Assembly (NCBI RefSeq): GCF_910592395.1
Contig: NC_088320.1
Span: 558,001-622,000, forward strand
From: Lineus longissimus
Lineage: Eukaryota; Nemertea; Pilidiophora; Heteronemertea; Lineidae
Reading direction: 5' to 3'
DNA: 64,000 bases
Below, piece after piece: positions 1-11,935 of this stretch. The translations under genes were made by a program, and so were the position numbers. The notes beneath the pieces were generated by a model, which saw nothing but the letters and a program-made list of their open reading frames with translations, was not told where the DNA came from and did no database searches. Within the stretch, counting starts at the first letter, position 1, and each line of letters opens with the position of its first letter.

Positions 1-1623
1 ATAGTTGATGAGCCATTGTTTGACAGACCGTCTGTGATGAGGATGCCCACGTTATGGACATTTGGTCTCATACCATTCTTTGGCGTGAAACCGCTGAAAA
101 GTGGAGGAGAACATGGGTTTGAAATAGTGGGCACTGACAAGGTAGAAGTGAAATATAACACTTTTCATGCAGCTTTCATTTGTAGCATATTCAACCAAAC
201 ATTTAGTTGATCTAGTAATGTAGCACCGTTTTTTTATTGTCCGTAGTGGTACGACACCATATTTCCGTGGGAAAACAGGACCCTGGATGCCTCTGTGGTT
301 CCCTAAGGACACAGTCTTATTGGGCAATACGCATAGACAGACCAAGGACAGTAGAAAAACTCTGAAGCTGTTAAGTCTTACATTTGCCTCATCTGTCTGA
401 GAACTTTGTCAGTGCCAGTGGAACCACTTGTGTATCTGATCCAGTTCACCCAGGTCTTCAGCGTAGCTTTGTTATAAAACCGGTTCAGTGGAAACATCAG
501 TGTCGATTTCTGATTGAATCTGAACACTCCAACTCTGACCTGGTTTTGCCCAATTGGTAGAGAGTCGATGATAGAATTGACAAATTTCAGGAGATATGGG
601 AAGTTTTTAAATCCAACACTACCGGATGAGTCTATCATGAAATAGATGTCTGCCTTGAAAGTGCACTTTCCAGATTTTGTTTTCATTGCTGCTGTTGTCG
701 TCTGCCCGTGTACAGTGGTTGTGGTTGTTGATTTGACTGTTGTTGTGGTCGTCGGTGGTCCTGTGTAGGGCGTGGTGGATGGTGCTGGTGTCGTGACTCC
801 ACATACCTCCCTCGTTGTCAAGATTTTCTTTGCAATAGATGCAGCCAGGGTCATTAATTGTTTAAACTTTTTAACCGTATAAACGTGGTCATTCTTTGAC
901 TTCGAAGCGATGGCATTTATTTCCTTCTTGGAAGGAATCTTTGCTCCGACACAGTATAGTTCTACACCAGCTTTCTTAGCAGCTCTTGCCTGAGCAAGGG
1001 TTGCCTTGCCATCGTTCGAGAGACCATCAGTGATGAGGATTCCGATTTTATGCATTCTGTTTCTGGCTCCGTTTTTGCTAGTAAAGCCACTGGAAGAAGA
1101 CGTCAAGTCATGATCAAATAGCTAAACAAATATCCCACACGTTTGATGACACTCGTGCCTGTCTCGCAGCCATTTATTCTCCACTCACCAGTGCTGCACA
1201 ATCTCTGGCTATTGTTTCAATGACCATAGTGATGAATTGGCCAATCCTCATACATTACTCGGTTAAGACGTCAAGGCAAATTCCAAAAGACACCCAACAC
1301 AACACTATACACCTGCTTCTACGTTCAAAAACTTTACCTCAGTGCCATGGCTTTGAGTGCCTTGTCTGTCGCCGTAGACCCACTAGCATACCGAATCCAT
1401 TTGACAGCAGCCTGCAGATGTGACGTCTTGTAATATCGATTCAGTGGCAGCATCAACTTGGACTTGCTTCCAAATCTGTAAACTCCAACTCTGATCTTGG
1501 TTTTCCCGATTGGCAAGGCTCTGATCAGGGCGTTCACAAACCCGAGCACGTGTTTCCAGTTTTTGTAACCGACGCTGCCAGAGCAGTCCACCATGAAGTA
1601 GATGTCGGCCTTTGGGTTGCATG
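1..1623 (-). CDS. Secreted VWA-domain protein, 3' part (partial)
   Basis: Three exons were joined by splice sites and phase: 1338-1623, 382-1089, and 1-93 (continues off the left edge). They encode one complete and one incomplete von Willebrand factor A domain. Each domain begins ADIYFM(V/I)D and carries the MIDAS metal-binding motif DxSGS (DCSGS in the first, DSSGS in the second), then a conserved GILITDGLS block in the second half. A Thr-rich stretch (TTTTTVKSTTTTT), probably O-glycosylated, separates the domains. Exon junctions fall in phase 2 inside each VWA domain. This architecture is typical of matrilin, collagen-VI-like or other extracellular matrix proteins. The signal peptide and any upstream domains were not found, so the exact family member is unknown. 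The presence of the VWA fold is secure; ECM adhesion is inferred from the family. Confidence 0.8.
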
Positions 1624-4477
1624 CTGAAAGAAGATGCAAAATTATTTCCATTAAAAATGAGATTAAGAACAGTCTCCGACTTTCAGTTCCGTTTGCTCTT
1701 TCGCTGCAGAAAATACCACCATAGGCTCCATGTCTCCTTTGACGTGAGCTTCACAATCGGTATCCGGTGGAGCGTCACGTGTTCTGAGATTGATGGCACT
1801 GCACCAACCCCGCCAGGAAACTGGACAAGCGGGTCTTTCCCCATATCTTTACGAACGTTCACATGATGTCGATGACGACAGTAAACATTTGTTAAAACTA
1901 TTTCGATGAACGTCTTGAGCAGGAAAGGTCGCTGACCTTAAAGCTGACATGCATGCATAAAAACTCTGATGGCCAATTTCGAAAACACAAACGTCCGACC
2001 ACCAAAAGACCAACTGCACTTGAAACATGATAGACACCCAGCGACTGCAAAACAACAAGTTCGTTGACGAGACTGGTCACCGATACGCTCTCGTGTGAAG
2101 AAAAAATAAAATATTTCCTCGAGCGGGTTCGAACTCGGAACCGTCGGCACTTGACCCTTACCGTCTTACTCACTCAGCCACGAAGCCGTTATCGAGTACG
2201 TAGACATTTTGCAGATTTTCATTTCAGGTACAAGCTAGACAGAATGTCGTCTTTTGTACCATCTGTACCATTTTCAGTTTTAAAGTGGCCTTTAAAATTT
2301 GCCCTTTTACAATATTGGCAAAGTGAATTCATAAGATACATAATCAGGAGATGAACATGCCACCCCGCGATGATTGTAGGAGCACGCAGCTATTTTTTGT
2401 TTTTTAAAGATGCAAAACAATTTCCCGCTTCGCTAGTATTAAAACCATGCGTGTATTGAGGAACTGTCTGATGAGGTGGCATTCGATTTCAAACAATGGT
2501 CGCACTGGTCACTTTTCAGTATATGAACTAATGCTCATATCAGTGCCCTGGTGGTGAATATGGTAGCGCCACTGCGGCCAGCTGGTAGTCTATCGTATCT
2601 GAGGGAGTTTGAAACATGACTGACCGGCGGTCGTTCAAAACATGGCGGACGGGCGTTGGTGTTTCCTAACTTGGCCGTTAGGGTTTTTATGCATGAATGT
2701 CAGCTTTAAGGTCAATTTTTGATATTGCCTGTAGGGGGACTCAAGGCATGGGCTTGGGAGGGGAGGTCAAATCGGTTGTCTTCATGTGACGTATTGGCGA
2801 CGTCGTTGAATCTGAGATCACGTGGTCTCCCTCTACACTATTAACTTACCAGACTCCGTCTGTAACACATTCTGTGCTAACAGCAGAGATGCCAAGAAAG
2901 TCCAGCAGAATATGATTTTCATCCTGGCTGCCTGCAAGTCGACAATGACAAAGATGTATCAGATGAGACGAAGTTCAAACTTGACTATGGTCTACCTTAG
3001 AGAAGGGCCTGCACACTGCTGCCTATCCAGTGGTCAGGCCTGCATTTATTCCGCCAGTTTTGACGGGTGGCGGCGCATGGCGCGCAGACTGGACACATTA
3101 GACCAAGTCACCTGATCCAATTTACTTGCTTCCTCATGCACTGCTTTTTAACGTCATGTAACTTCAAAATAGACGTTATTAGGTTACAACCTCTCTCTGC
3201 ACTACACGTATCCCACACACGCCACAGATAACAAACGGCTCCCTAATCCGAAATTGATCACATATCAAATAAAAGTATTCAACCAACTACAGCAGACACA
3301 CTTTTCCAAACTCCTATTTCCTCACCAGTCCCAATAATATTCTATCCCGGGGTCGAGATTAGCTGATTGCGTTGTCTGAAACCCAGCCAACTCATGAATT
3401 CCCAATGAACAAACAACTCACAAAGAGGTTGGCGATTTGTCGAAAGACGCACGGTTGCGTGCGACCGGCTCGTACCAGGCGTGTGACCTATACCGACAAA
3501 TCCAGAATAAAATATCGTGACATATACCCGAAGGTTAAAGGACACTCTGTGAGATATCGCGCTCACTTTGAGGTAATTATTCGTCCTCAGATTTATGAAT
3601 TTGAAGGGACATCTCGACATGGGCTAGACTATTATGCAGTCCATTTCATCATCCTGGTCGTCTTTCCTCGATGACGACGGGCCGAGGCCGGTCCACTGCG
3701 TCCGGAGTTAAGGAATGGGCAGGATGGATGGAAACGGAGACAAGATAGGGGTGGTATTGACGGTACGTCACGTACGAGGCTTTCTGGCCAAGGATGACTT
3801 TCTTGCTAGGACCATACCCTAATCTGCCATCATACAATAGGGTCGGACTCCTTTTCCATGGGTACATACTGTGTCGATCACCGGCTTAGCTGAGAAGGCC
3901 CCTTGAAATTATAAGGCCATGTGCCCGAGGTGGGCTAGATTATTCAGTCGCAAGAGATCAAGAGGTGATTACCATCGGCCAGCGATCTCTGTCGCCGTTA
4001 CCCCACACATGTATTCAGATGGCCTGGCTGACTTCTATATCGGTAGAGACTTATATAAGAAAAAATACAATTGATGCCGAGGTTAATTTCATTTAAATAG
4101 CTCAACCCCAAAGGGCTTTTCACTCATACCTCAACTACTCCACACATGTTCAGCTGAAGACAACGGTACTGAGTATGCGAATGACGGGAAAGCGCCGACA
4201 TTGCAGGACGTGTAGTAGACCGACTAGGAGCCGTCACGAATCCGTTCGTTGTGCGGTCGTTGCGAATGTGGTTGTAGATTATAGCCACACCTCAAGAGCT
4301 ATGGAGACATATCAAGTAAAAGTATTCATTCCCCTTTGATACAGGGCAATGATAATGGGATTGTCTTCCGGGTCCAGATGGAGGCATGTGATGAATGCCA
4401 GGCCGAAGGGATGATAATCAAACCGTTTGTCAAGAAGTTGAGAAGACAAACAAAACATATTAGTACATACACATATA
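1624..4477. other. Stretch without a recognised gene
   Basis: This lies between the VWA gene and the 3' end of ATP6V1F. It may hold further 5' exons of the VWA gene, but I found no exon with both good splice sites and a recognisable domain. Open frames near 1849-2354, 2822-3115 and 3342-3674 show no family motif and look like chance frames. One tRNA-like SINE remnant is annotated separately. Confidence 0.5.
2118..2192 (-). repeat. tRNA-derived SINE-like remnant
   Basis: The minus strand has a pol III A-box-like TGGCTGAGTGA at 2170-2180 and a B-box-like GAGTTCGAACCC at 2125-2136. Their spacing and the surrounding sequence resemble a Leu/Ser-type tRNA. The arms pair poorly, so this is more likely a tRNA-derived SINE head or tRNA pseudogene than a working tRNA. 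A copy search of the genome would decide. Confidence 0.45.
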
Positions 4478-4483
4478 TTTTAT
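4478..4483 (-). terminator. Candidate poly(A) signal of ATP6V1F
   Basis: AATAAA on the minus strand, about 535 bases past the ATP6V1F stop codon. It is the first canonical hexamer I noticed downstream in this AT-rich stretch, and would give a 3' UTR of about 0.5 kb. Confidence 0.4.
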
Positions 4484-5017
4484 TTTCTGAATAAATAACA
4501 CATCCAATTAGTTTAGGTGTACTCCAGGTGTTGACTTCGTAATACAAGAGTTATATTGCACATCTTCTAGTGTCTCTCTCAAACTTCATGTCATCATTGG
4601 ATATGAAAAGTGTTTTGAACTGCTGCCAGCAGGTTGTTTGTCGAAGACCCCACATGGGATATTTTGAAACTAATTTACAGAAAGTCCTAAAAGACCAATG
4701 AGAGAGGCTACACAGGTGGAATGTCAAATCAATAATGTACAGCAACAAATATCAGTCTCTTTCCAATATAATGATTCCCTAATTAACCCATCACTTCATG
4801 CAACATGCATATAATTCTGAAAGCCTCAGTAATAACAGGCTGTCTGTGATATTGCAGAGAGCAGAACAAGCCAATTCTACTTGATGGTACTTTCATTTCA
4901 AATACACATCAGGCCAATATGACAGCATTGTTTGGTTAGGTCAATGTACCTGGCAGTTGTTTCATATTCTGCCACACAAAGCAACCGGCATCTCTACATG
5001 AAGCAAATCACAATCAT

Positions 5018-6540
5018 TTATCTGAAGTCATCAACACTGAACATTCCCTTCGCCCGTCTCAATATGGAATCCTTGCTAGCATCATACGGGTGGTCCTTAC
5101 TCGGGATCTCGAGGACAGCTGGCGTCGCTACGTTGTGAGCATCGAGGACGTAACGTATCATCTCCGCCACCTGGAAAAGAAGTGACATCAGTTGATCAGA
5201 GTCATGATAGACTACTATCTTTCACTTGACATTTCATATAAGTCTGGCCTTTTATAGGCCTACCAGCAGTGCCAGAGACTGGTACTGTTCAGGCCCTCTG
5301 CTCATACAATAATACTCATACTCAATCAATCCCCTGTCAAGTTTGAAGTGTTGAGAACCACTTACATTTTGATTGATTAGTATTATGGCCACATCATCTC
5401 GGGCGACAAATGACTTGAATGTTTCTTCTATTTCTGCTACACTGGTATCTGAGGAAGAATGAATAAAAGAATCATTCATTTCACACGAATATGTAGTTTT
5501 TTGAGAGGTTCATGAAGGTCAATGTGAAGTTGACAGGATTCCCTTCCTAGTGCCGAATGCTCAGGAAAAGCCGCCCCCGCCCCCGCCCTAACAACCAAAT
5601 AAAACAGGTTCATTTTGAGACCATGAAAGAGAAGTCATCTCTTACAATCAGTTCTGAATACCTATAGAACCTCATCAATCAATGGCACAGAATGTCTCCT
5701 GCAGCAACCAAGTGTTCCAGTCCTGCACAACCATACTTACTTTTATCAACAACTAGAAAGTTGGGTTGCCTACTTTTGTTCATTTCACCAATGCCACCAA
5801 GAAGAAACCCGGTGCAAGTATCCTGAAAATAAGAAACAGATAATACATATCAGATGAAGTTAGCTCCAAGTCCAATGGACTACCCTCTAAATGCCCCAAT
5901 TTAAGGGTGGGAAATTGTACCATGAATCGTTGATACGGAAGGGAGATCAGTTTTCAACTGCAACTCTGCACATTGCCACAGCATCGCCACTATCATAACC
6001 ATGGCTGGCATGCTGGGCTGGGGACTGGGCTCTAGGCAGCATGCATGCACATCACTATTCACACTCCTCTGGCTCAGCCAGCAGGACTACCCACACGCAA
6101 GGCCAAGGCCAAGTGCCTTTGGAATTCCGAATTGCAGCTTGCTTTGGCTTGGGTGGCCATGCCAAGCCCATGGCCACGATAGAGTATCATTTTCACCTAA
6201 ATTTGGGAAAAACATAATTCTATTCTTTAATTGTCAGTTCTGATATCAAATCTGTAACACCTAATTGTTACAACGTGTGAACAACTGAAAATTGTAAATT
6301 TACAACTAGAATTTGAAATCGAATTAGAATTTTCAAGCTTGTCACATGACGTATAAATCTCTTGTAAAGCCTATTTTTGGTGTCTTCTGAGACATAACCC
6401 TGGCTTATTTGGGCTTATTGTGTAGGTATTTATCTCTTCTATATTCTACATTGTTCAATTACGTGAAATAGGGAGAAATGAAAGCATACTTCGTCTCCGA
6501 TGACGGCGATTAGCCGACCTTTTTGCGATGAGTGTGCCAT
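5018..6540 (-). CDS. ATP6V1F: V-type proton ATPase subunit F
   Basis: Subunit F of the peripheral V1 sector. It sits with subunit D in the central rotor stalk that couples ATP hydrolysis to proton pumping into lysosomes, endosomes and secretory vesicles. There are four coding exons: 6490-6540, 5741-5822, 5366-5448 and 5018-5170. Joined they give 122 residues, against about 119 in vertebrates. Family signatures are visible throughout: [10 protein letters not shown] near the N terminus, then GFLLGGIGE, then [12 protein letters not shown], and a C-terminal block with [26 protein letters not shown]. Every junction has GT-AG ends and matching phase (0, 1, 0). The start is the only ATG before the conserved [10 protein letters not shown]. 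The gene appears complete and intact, and is divergent from the TMUB gene to its right. Confidence 0.96.
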
Positions 6541-7249
6541 CTTGGATCAAATTTGGTCTTGAGTGATCAATATCGGTCATACTAAACAGCGTCCACCAGC
6601 GTCCACCAAATTGCAGAATTCAACCTATTTCTTTAATAAATATATATATAATGTTTCGCGAAAAAATTTGGATTAAAACAAACTAATAAAACTATTTCAA
6701 TAATGTATTCATTTGTTCTTACCATTTCCAAGTGTCATGGTGGTCGAATCCAGAAAAAAAATTGTTTTCGGAAATAAATCGATTAAAATGTCAGTAACTA
6801 CACGTCATACTTCAACTGAAGTTGTTTTATTTGATACTGTTGATGTTTTTCCATTACAGAATGATTAGAATTATTTCATGAATGGAAGGATGTTTGTGTA
6901 ATCGACCATTGTTAGTCTCAAAAATGACAAAACTGGGTGGCAGTCTTGAGTCTGGGAAAATGTCCACTTTATCTCAGACTCAGTTCATGATTATTGCATG
7001 TCTATCATGAACAGGTCCAGGTGTTGGTATGGGGCATGCTGCCACCCATTGTAGGCACCCGAATGGCATGCCTGCCAGGCTGCTGCAGTGCTGGGCCTGC
7101 CTTGGCCTTGTCCATCTCTATGGTTAGGTTAGGTAAAGTAAGGTGTCAGTAGGCCTATGTGTTGTAGGGTCAGTTGTACCTCATTGCTTCCTTCTTGTTA
7201 GTTACTCACTCTATATGCTTGCTTTTCTTCCAGAGTCCAATAAAAAGAG
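6541..7249. promoter_or_regulatory. Shared intergenic region between divergent ATP6V1F and TMUB
   Basis: About 0.7 kb separates the ATG of ATP6V1F (minus strand) from the ATG of TMUB (plus strand). It must contain the ATP6V1F promoter and at least part of the TMUB 5' region. A pyrimidine-rich acceptor (TTTTCTTCCAG, ending at 7233) precedes the TMUB ATG by 16 bases, so TMUB probably has a non-coding first exon within or before this stretch. No TATA box was convincingly placed. A bidirectional promoter is inferred from the head-to-head order only. Confidence 0.35.
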
Positions 7250-8363
7250 ATGTCGATCATAGAAGGCGTTGGAGATGAGGTCACAATCTTTGTGACCATC
7301 CTTTTCGTCCTTACTGGGCTGCTTCTCGCCTGGTTAACTACTACCCTCAACCCTGGGTCATCTGATGCAGGGACTGACATCAGTCATGAACCAACCAGTG
7401 AAGGAAATGGAGCCACTCACGACCAGGCAGGAAGTGACACTTCGGAAACGTCGCCACAGCAGCAGGAAGAACCTCCAGATGGCACAACAGGAGAAGTCAG
7501 GAACCGACTCCATCAAGAGCAGAACCAGCCTGACCCATCAGGACCTGGAGACTCTGTACCCAAGAACTCTGCTCCTGAGAACTCAGAACCCAGTGCTTCA
7601 GGTTCAAGTGCAGGCACCCCACCTGAACCATCTGAAAGACTCGACGGTCATATTCGATTGAAAATCAAATATCTCGACGAGCGAGAAAGATTTGTCCAAG
7701 CTCGCCCTGATGAAAACATAGAGAATTTCAAAAGGTAGGTCTGCCTTAAGAACAAATGAACATCCATACAAGGATGTGATGAACTCTCCTTGATCTCCTC
7801 TTCTCGTTTCTTTCCTTGCTTCGTTTACTAGTAAGCTTTAACTTCCATATCCTTGACTGAAGGGGTTCTCTCAGCTTATAAACCAAGTGGCACCCAGTGG
7901 TAAATAATATGTTGTTATTTTTACTTCCAGGACACATTTCGCTGGTGAGCTTGCCGAGAATCTTCTGGTGCGTCTTATCTACAATGGTCAAGAACTGCGT
8001 GGAGACGGCTCAACGCTGTCCTCGTACAACATCGGAGACATGAGCGTTGTTCATTGCCTGATCACACGCTCACAACGTCCCCAGGAAGGAAACGTACAGA
8101 TGGACCAGGACACTATGGAAATAGACCTTAGCAATCTAATGTTCCCGTTATTTGGACTAATTCTAGGTCTGATCTGGTACTGCCGGATTGCCTATAGAAA
8201 CTTTTTTAATGCTATGTCCACTTTGGCGCTTATTGGGATCACTGTCTTATTTTTCTTTGCCTGTGTGATTACGTTTCGGAATAATAGGCCACATGAACAT
8301 TTCCCCCCGCCTCACATGCCTCAAGAGGTACCAGGCGCGGGTGGTCACCAGCACCAGGAATAG
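7250..8363 (+). CDS. TMUB: Transmembrane and ubiquitin-like domain protein (TMUB1/2-like)
   Basis: Two coding exons, 7250-7734 and 7931-8363, joined in phase 2, give 305 residues. An N-terminal membrane segment (residues about 10-30, TILFVLTGLLLAWL) is followed by a Ser/Glu/Pro-rich disordered linker. A ubiquitin-like domain (about 133-211) starts HIRLKIKYLDERERFV and includes LIYNGQELRGDG and the closing SVVHCLI strand. Two further membrane segments follow (about 229-250 and 258-278), then a His/Pro-rich tail. This N-TM, UBL, double-TM order is diagnostic for TMUB1/TMUB2. Vertebrate members sit in the ER membrane and have been linked to HRD1/gp78-type ER-associated degradation. TMUB1 and TMUB2 arose in vertebrates, so a single invertebrate homologue is expected. 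The ATG at 7250 lies just after a splice acceptor and leads straight into the membrane segment. Confidence 0.92.
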
Positions 8364-8786
8364 TTGGATATTTCAATTTGGGTGGACAGAAAGTTGTACC
8401 GATACCATCAAGAATACAACTTAGGTTTTTGAGTTGTCAAGAATTGAATTGTGGACTTCAGAAAGGGTAATTTGGATGCTTTCTCCACAGCAACTAGTCT
8501 CTGTAATCTCCCTTCCTACTCAAGATAGGCAGGTTATGTCATGTTGTGCTTATGTGGCATGGTTTGGCACCAAGTTGGCCGAGGCATCTTGGCAGTCAAA
8601 GCTTCACCAGATGCCTCTCAAGATTTTATTTCTTACTCTTCAATGTACATGTAAAAACACTGATGAAACACAAGTCGTCTCCTCTAAAGGAATGCTACTT
8701 GAATAGGTTTATATTGTACAAACACTGTCATGGTGTATAGAATGCATGTTACTTTCCCCCTTGCTTGTCAAGCTGATCAGCTCATG

Positions 8787-8792
8787 AATAAA
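8787..8792 (+). terminator. Candidate poly(A) signal of TMUB
   Basis: AATAAA about 420 bases after the TMUB stop codon, followed by a GT-containing stretch. It is consistent with a 3' UTR of about 0.45 kb. Confidence 0.5.
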
Positions 8793-9486
8793 TTGTTGAA
8801 TATTAGATATGTGTGACTTCATTCACGGTCATTGTCAAGTCACAACCAAGAGGTCAACAGTATAAGTGGACAGTCTTCACTGTATTTGCCTTACAATACA
8901 ACAAGCCATGGATAGCTCCACGAGTCCTGGAAACCTGCAGAGGCTTCAGCACTGTGGCTTAGACAAAGGAGTGTCCAGCCTTATCAAGGGCTCAACTGAC
9001 ACGTCCCCAGACCAACCAGCCTCATCCCTTCTGTAGACGTTTACAAATCATAGTATCTTGGGTGAAGGTGCTACAAATGTAAAGGTGCAGATCAGCTATC
9101 TTGGATATCCGATATGTACCTTAGTCGTTTACAACCAATGACATGGTCATTCTAGCAGCAATGGAAACGTGGTGTCCACAACATTGTCTCACCCCAATGG
9201 CAACAACCAAGGGACCAGGACATCAAGTGGGGAGAAGAGATGGGGACCTCCGAGAGCACCAGTGACACACAGCTGGCCGTGACCTCGGAGAGCACCAGTG
9301 ACACACAGCTGGCCGTGACCTCTTCTAACAACACTTGGATGTGCATACCACTATTTCTGGCCAAGGCAAGGCAGAAAGGTGTAAATGCCGCACGCTCAGT
9401 CCCAACCAATAACATGCAGTCCAAGTCTGGGTTGAAGAATCACCAACAAAACAAATGCATTTCAAAAGTCAATATCTTAAAAGCGA
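8793..9486. other. Short intergenic stretch between convergent TMUB and PDIA5
   Basis: No gene is recognised. A 36-bp unit with the core GAGAGCACCAGTGACACACA is repeated twice in tandem at about 9250-9325. It makes a small open frame, but nothing else supports coding. Confidence 0.4.
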
Positions 9487-9492
9487 TTTATT
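9487..9492 (-). terminator. Candidate poly(A) signal of the PDIA5-like gene
   Basis: AATAAA on the minus strand, about 1.87 kb past the PDIA5-like stop codon. If used, it gives a long 3' UTR covering 9470-11358, a stretch in which I see no other gene. Confidence 0.3.
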
Positions 9493-11358
9493 CAAATAAT
9501 GCTTTTACACTTCAAAATATCTGAGTATGTTGCAATATGCATTGCACCTTAATTTGTTTCCCAAAACCAACAGCTAACCTTAACAACCTAGTTTTCTCCA
9601 CAAAATGTGGAGCAGAAGCCCACTCGCGTGATCCAATCAGCACCCCTATGATACACAAGGTCTATCCAAACATCAAATTGCCAGAAGGACTTGTAACTAG
9701 ACTAACATGATATGGTTCTATCCAGCCTCAACAACACGAGAAAGGAGTCACAATTTATTGCTAACTGGACTACCAGCTACAAATACTAAGACCAACTGAA
9801 CAATGTCATAAATGACGAGGAGTTTGGTTCTGAGTAATGTTTGCAGAGCCCAAACTTTTCCAATTTGCTCATTTTTCAATTTGTGTCGACTACATTCCAT
9901 GTTTGCTGCTAAAGTTTAACAGTTAATGCATTAGGGTTGAAAGCCACAACCAGAATGACCACAGCTATCAAAAATAGTTTTTCCTTTGTAAGAGAAAATA
10001 TCCTAATTTATGTACACAGATACGAGACCCAAAAAAAACAGAAAGGAATCAGTCAGTATACAGTGCTGAGTCATACACAAAGTCATCTAAACAGCAACGA
10101 TTCCTATCACTTTCGGTCACAAACACATCAAGGATTAACAAATAAAAGGGTTCTTTGCTGAGAGGACCACACAACCTTGAGCCAAAAGGATAAGTTAACA
10201 GTCATTTGGAGATGGAGTTTTGACCAGAAGGCATTCATTCATTCCTGAATAAAAAGGCACCAATATGTAAACAATTCCCTTCCAAAATGACCTGAGTGCA
10301 TTTTGCTGCGGCTCTAAATGTGGATTAAATGTAGAAGTATAAAGCCATGGAATCCGAGGCAAAATATTCCAAAATGGCATCAAATATAAATAGATTGGGT
10401 CACTTGGTTCTTGGGTTGATCGTGTAGCAATTGTACACCACAAGACTGGCACCATATGCATGAAGTTCATCAGTCATTCTGTCTCCAGAACTTCAGTCAA
10501 TATTATACTCTTAGGTCATTTACAAGACATCTAGCACAAATAAATAAGAAGCCTTGAATATTTTGATTATAAAACACACGGATACTGGCAGTGCCGGTTT
10601 GTAATGGCAGACTAATCTAGTTGGAATGTTCAAAACAGCTACTGTAGAAAAAACAGCCACCACAAGCGCAAACACTCAACAAATAAGTCTCGAGGCCAAG
10701 TCCAATTAATAACGAGGATGTCAGCATGAATATAAACCAACTGATATGGTGTATGAAGTCGACGGTGGCCTTAAGCCAGCTCTTGGTTCCCAATTATTGA
10801 TTGCGGTCAATCAGGTACGCTTAAAGAATTACAGGCAGAAGTCCCATTGACTGTGGGTGCTTTCCTGACCGAGTCAACTGGAACTGACCACCTTCTAAGA
10901 GGATGGTTTCTTGTTATACAACTCGTACCTCAGTGGCCATAGTGTTATTGCTAGACAGATCTGTCAATATCAACAGTGTTTCTCCAGGTATATACATGAA
11001 TGCATATGTACAAGTGTACACAGGCCACACAAAGTACAAAAATGAACCATTCGGTATCTAAACACATAAATACTTCAGTCATTCACATTATTAAGTAGGG
11101 TCGACACCAAAAGCATGAATGACCATTCAAGCACCCTTTACGGATATGGAAGCATTTCGCACACATACCAGGCAGGGAGCTCTCACTAACTCAAAGATTT
11201 ATGAAATACAACTTTTGGACATCAAACATTTCTTTCATATGGAACTTTTTCCTTTTTTTACAAAAATGACTGATGCAGGTGGTTCAGGAGGTATGGTGTG
11301 AAGAGAAAGATTACTATAAAACTATGCCAACCACCAGTGATGAGACTGATCAAGATGT

Positions 11359-11935
11359 TTATAATTCTGTCTTCTTTTTCTCCTTTGTATTTTCCTCAGC
11401 CTTCCTTTTCTCTTCCTCGGCCTTCTTTTTCTCCTCGGCCTTCTTCTTCTCTTCCTCGGCCTTCTTTTTCTCCTCGGCCTTCTTTTTCTCCTCGGCCATC
11501 TTTTTCTCCTCAGCCTTCTTTTTCTCCTCAGCCTTCTTTTTCTCCTCGGCCTTCTTCTTTTCCTCAGCCTTCTTTTTTTCCTCAGCCTTCTTCTTTTCCT
11601 CAGCCTTCTTCTTCTCTTCCTCAGCCTTCTTTTTCTCCTCAGCCTTCTTCTTTTTCTCAGCCTTCTTTTTCTCCTCCTCAGCCTTCTTTTTCTCCTCAGC
11701 CTTCTTCTTTTTCTCAGCCTTCTTTTTCTCCTCCTCAGCCTTCTTTTTCTCCTCCTCAGCCTTCTTTTTCTCCTCGGCCTTCTTTTTCTCTTCCTTAGCC
11801 TTCTTTTTCTCCTCAGCCTTCCACTCTTCCTCAGCCTCTACTCGACGTTTCTCCTCTGCCAGTCTGTTTTCTTCTTCGGCTGCCTTTAGTTTTTCTGCTT
11901 CTTGTTCCAAACGTTTCTGTTCTTCTGGATCATTC
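11359..11935 (-). CDS. PDIA5: Last PDIA5-like exon: K/E/A single-helix tail with KTEL end
   Basis: This terminal exon encodes 192 codons including the stop. After EEQKRLEQEAEKLKAAEEE come about 25 units of KKKAEE or KKKAEEE, then EENTKEKKKTEL and stop. The pattern of alternating acidic and basic residues with Ala predicts a long, stable single alpha-helix or coiled coil. The DNA is an imperfect 15/18-base purine-rich repeat, so copy number may vary. The upstream junction is phase 2 and leads directly from the end of the fifth thioredoxin domain (FNFMIE). The KTEL end argues that the tail is a genuine part of the ER protein and not a read-through into a repeat. Confidence 0.9.

Noticed and set aside
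9240-9524. Open frame of 94 codons with a duplicated 12-residue unit
   Set aside because: No start context, homology or splice support; it lies at the 3' end of PDIA5 and is explained by a 36-bp tandem duplication.
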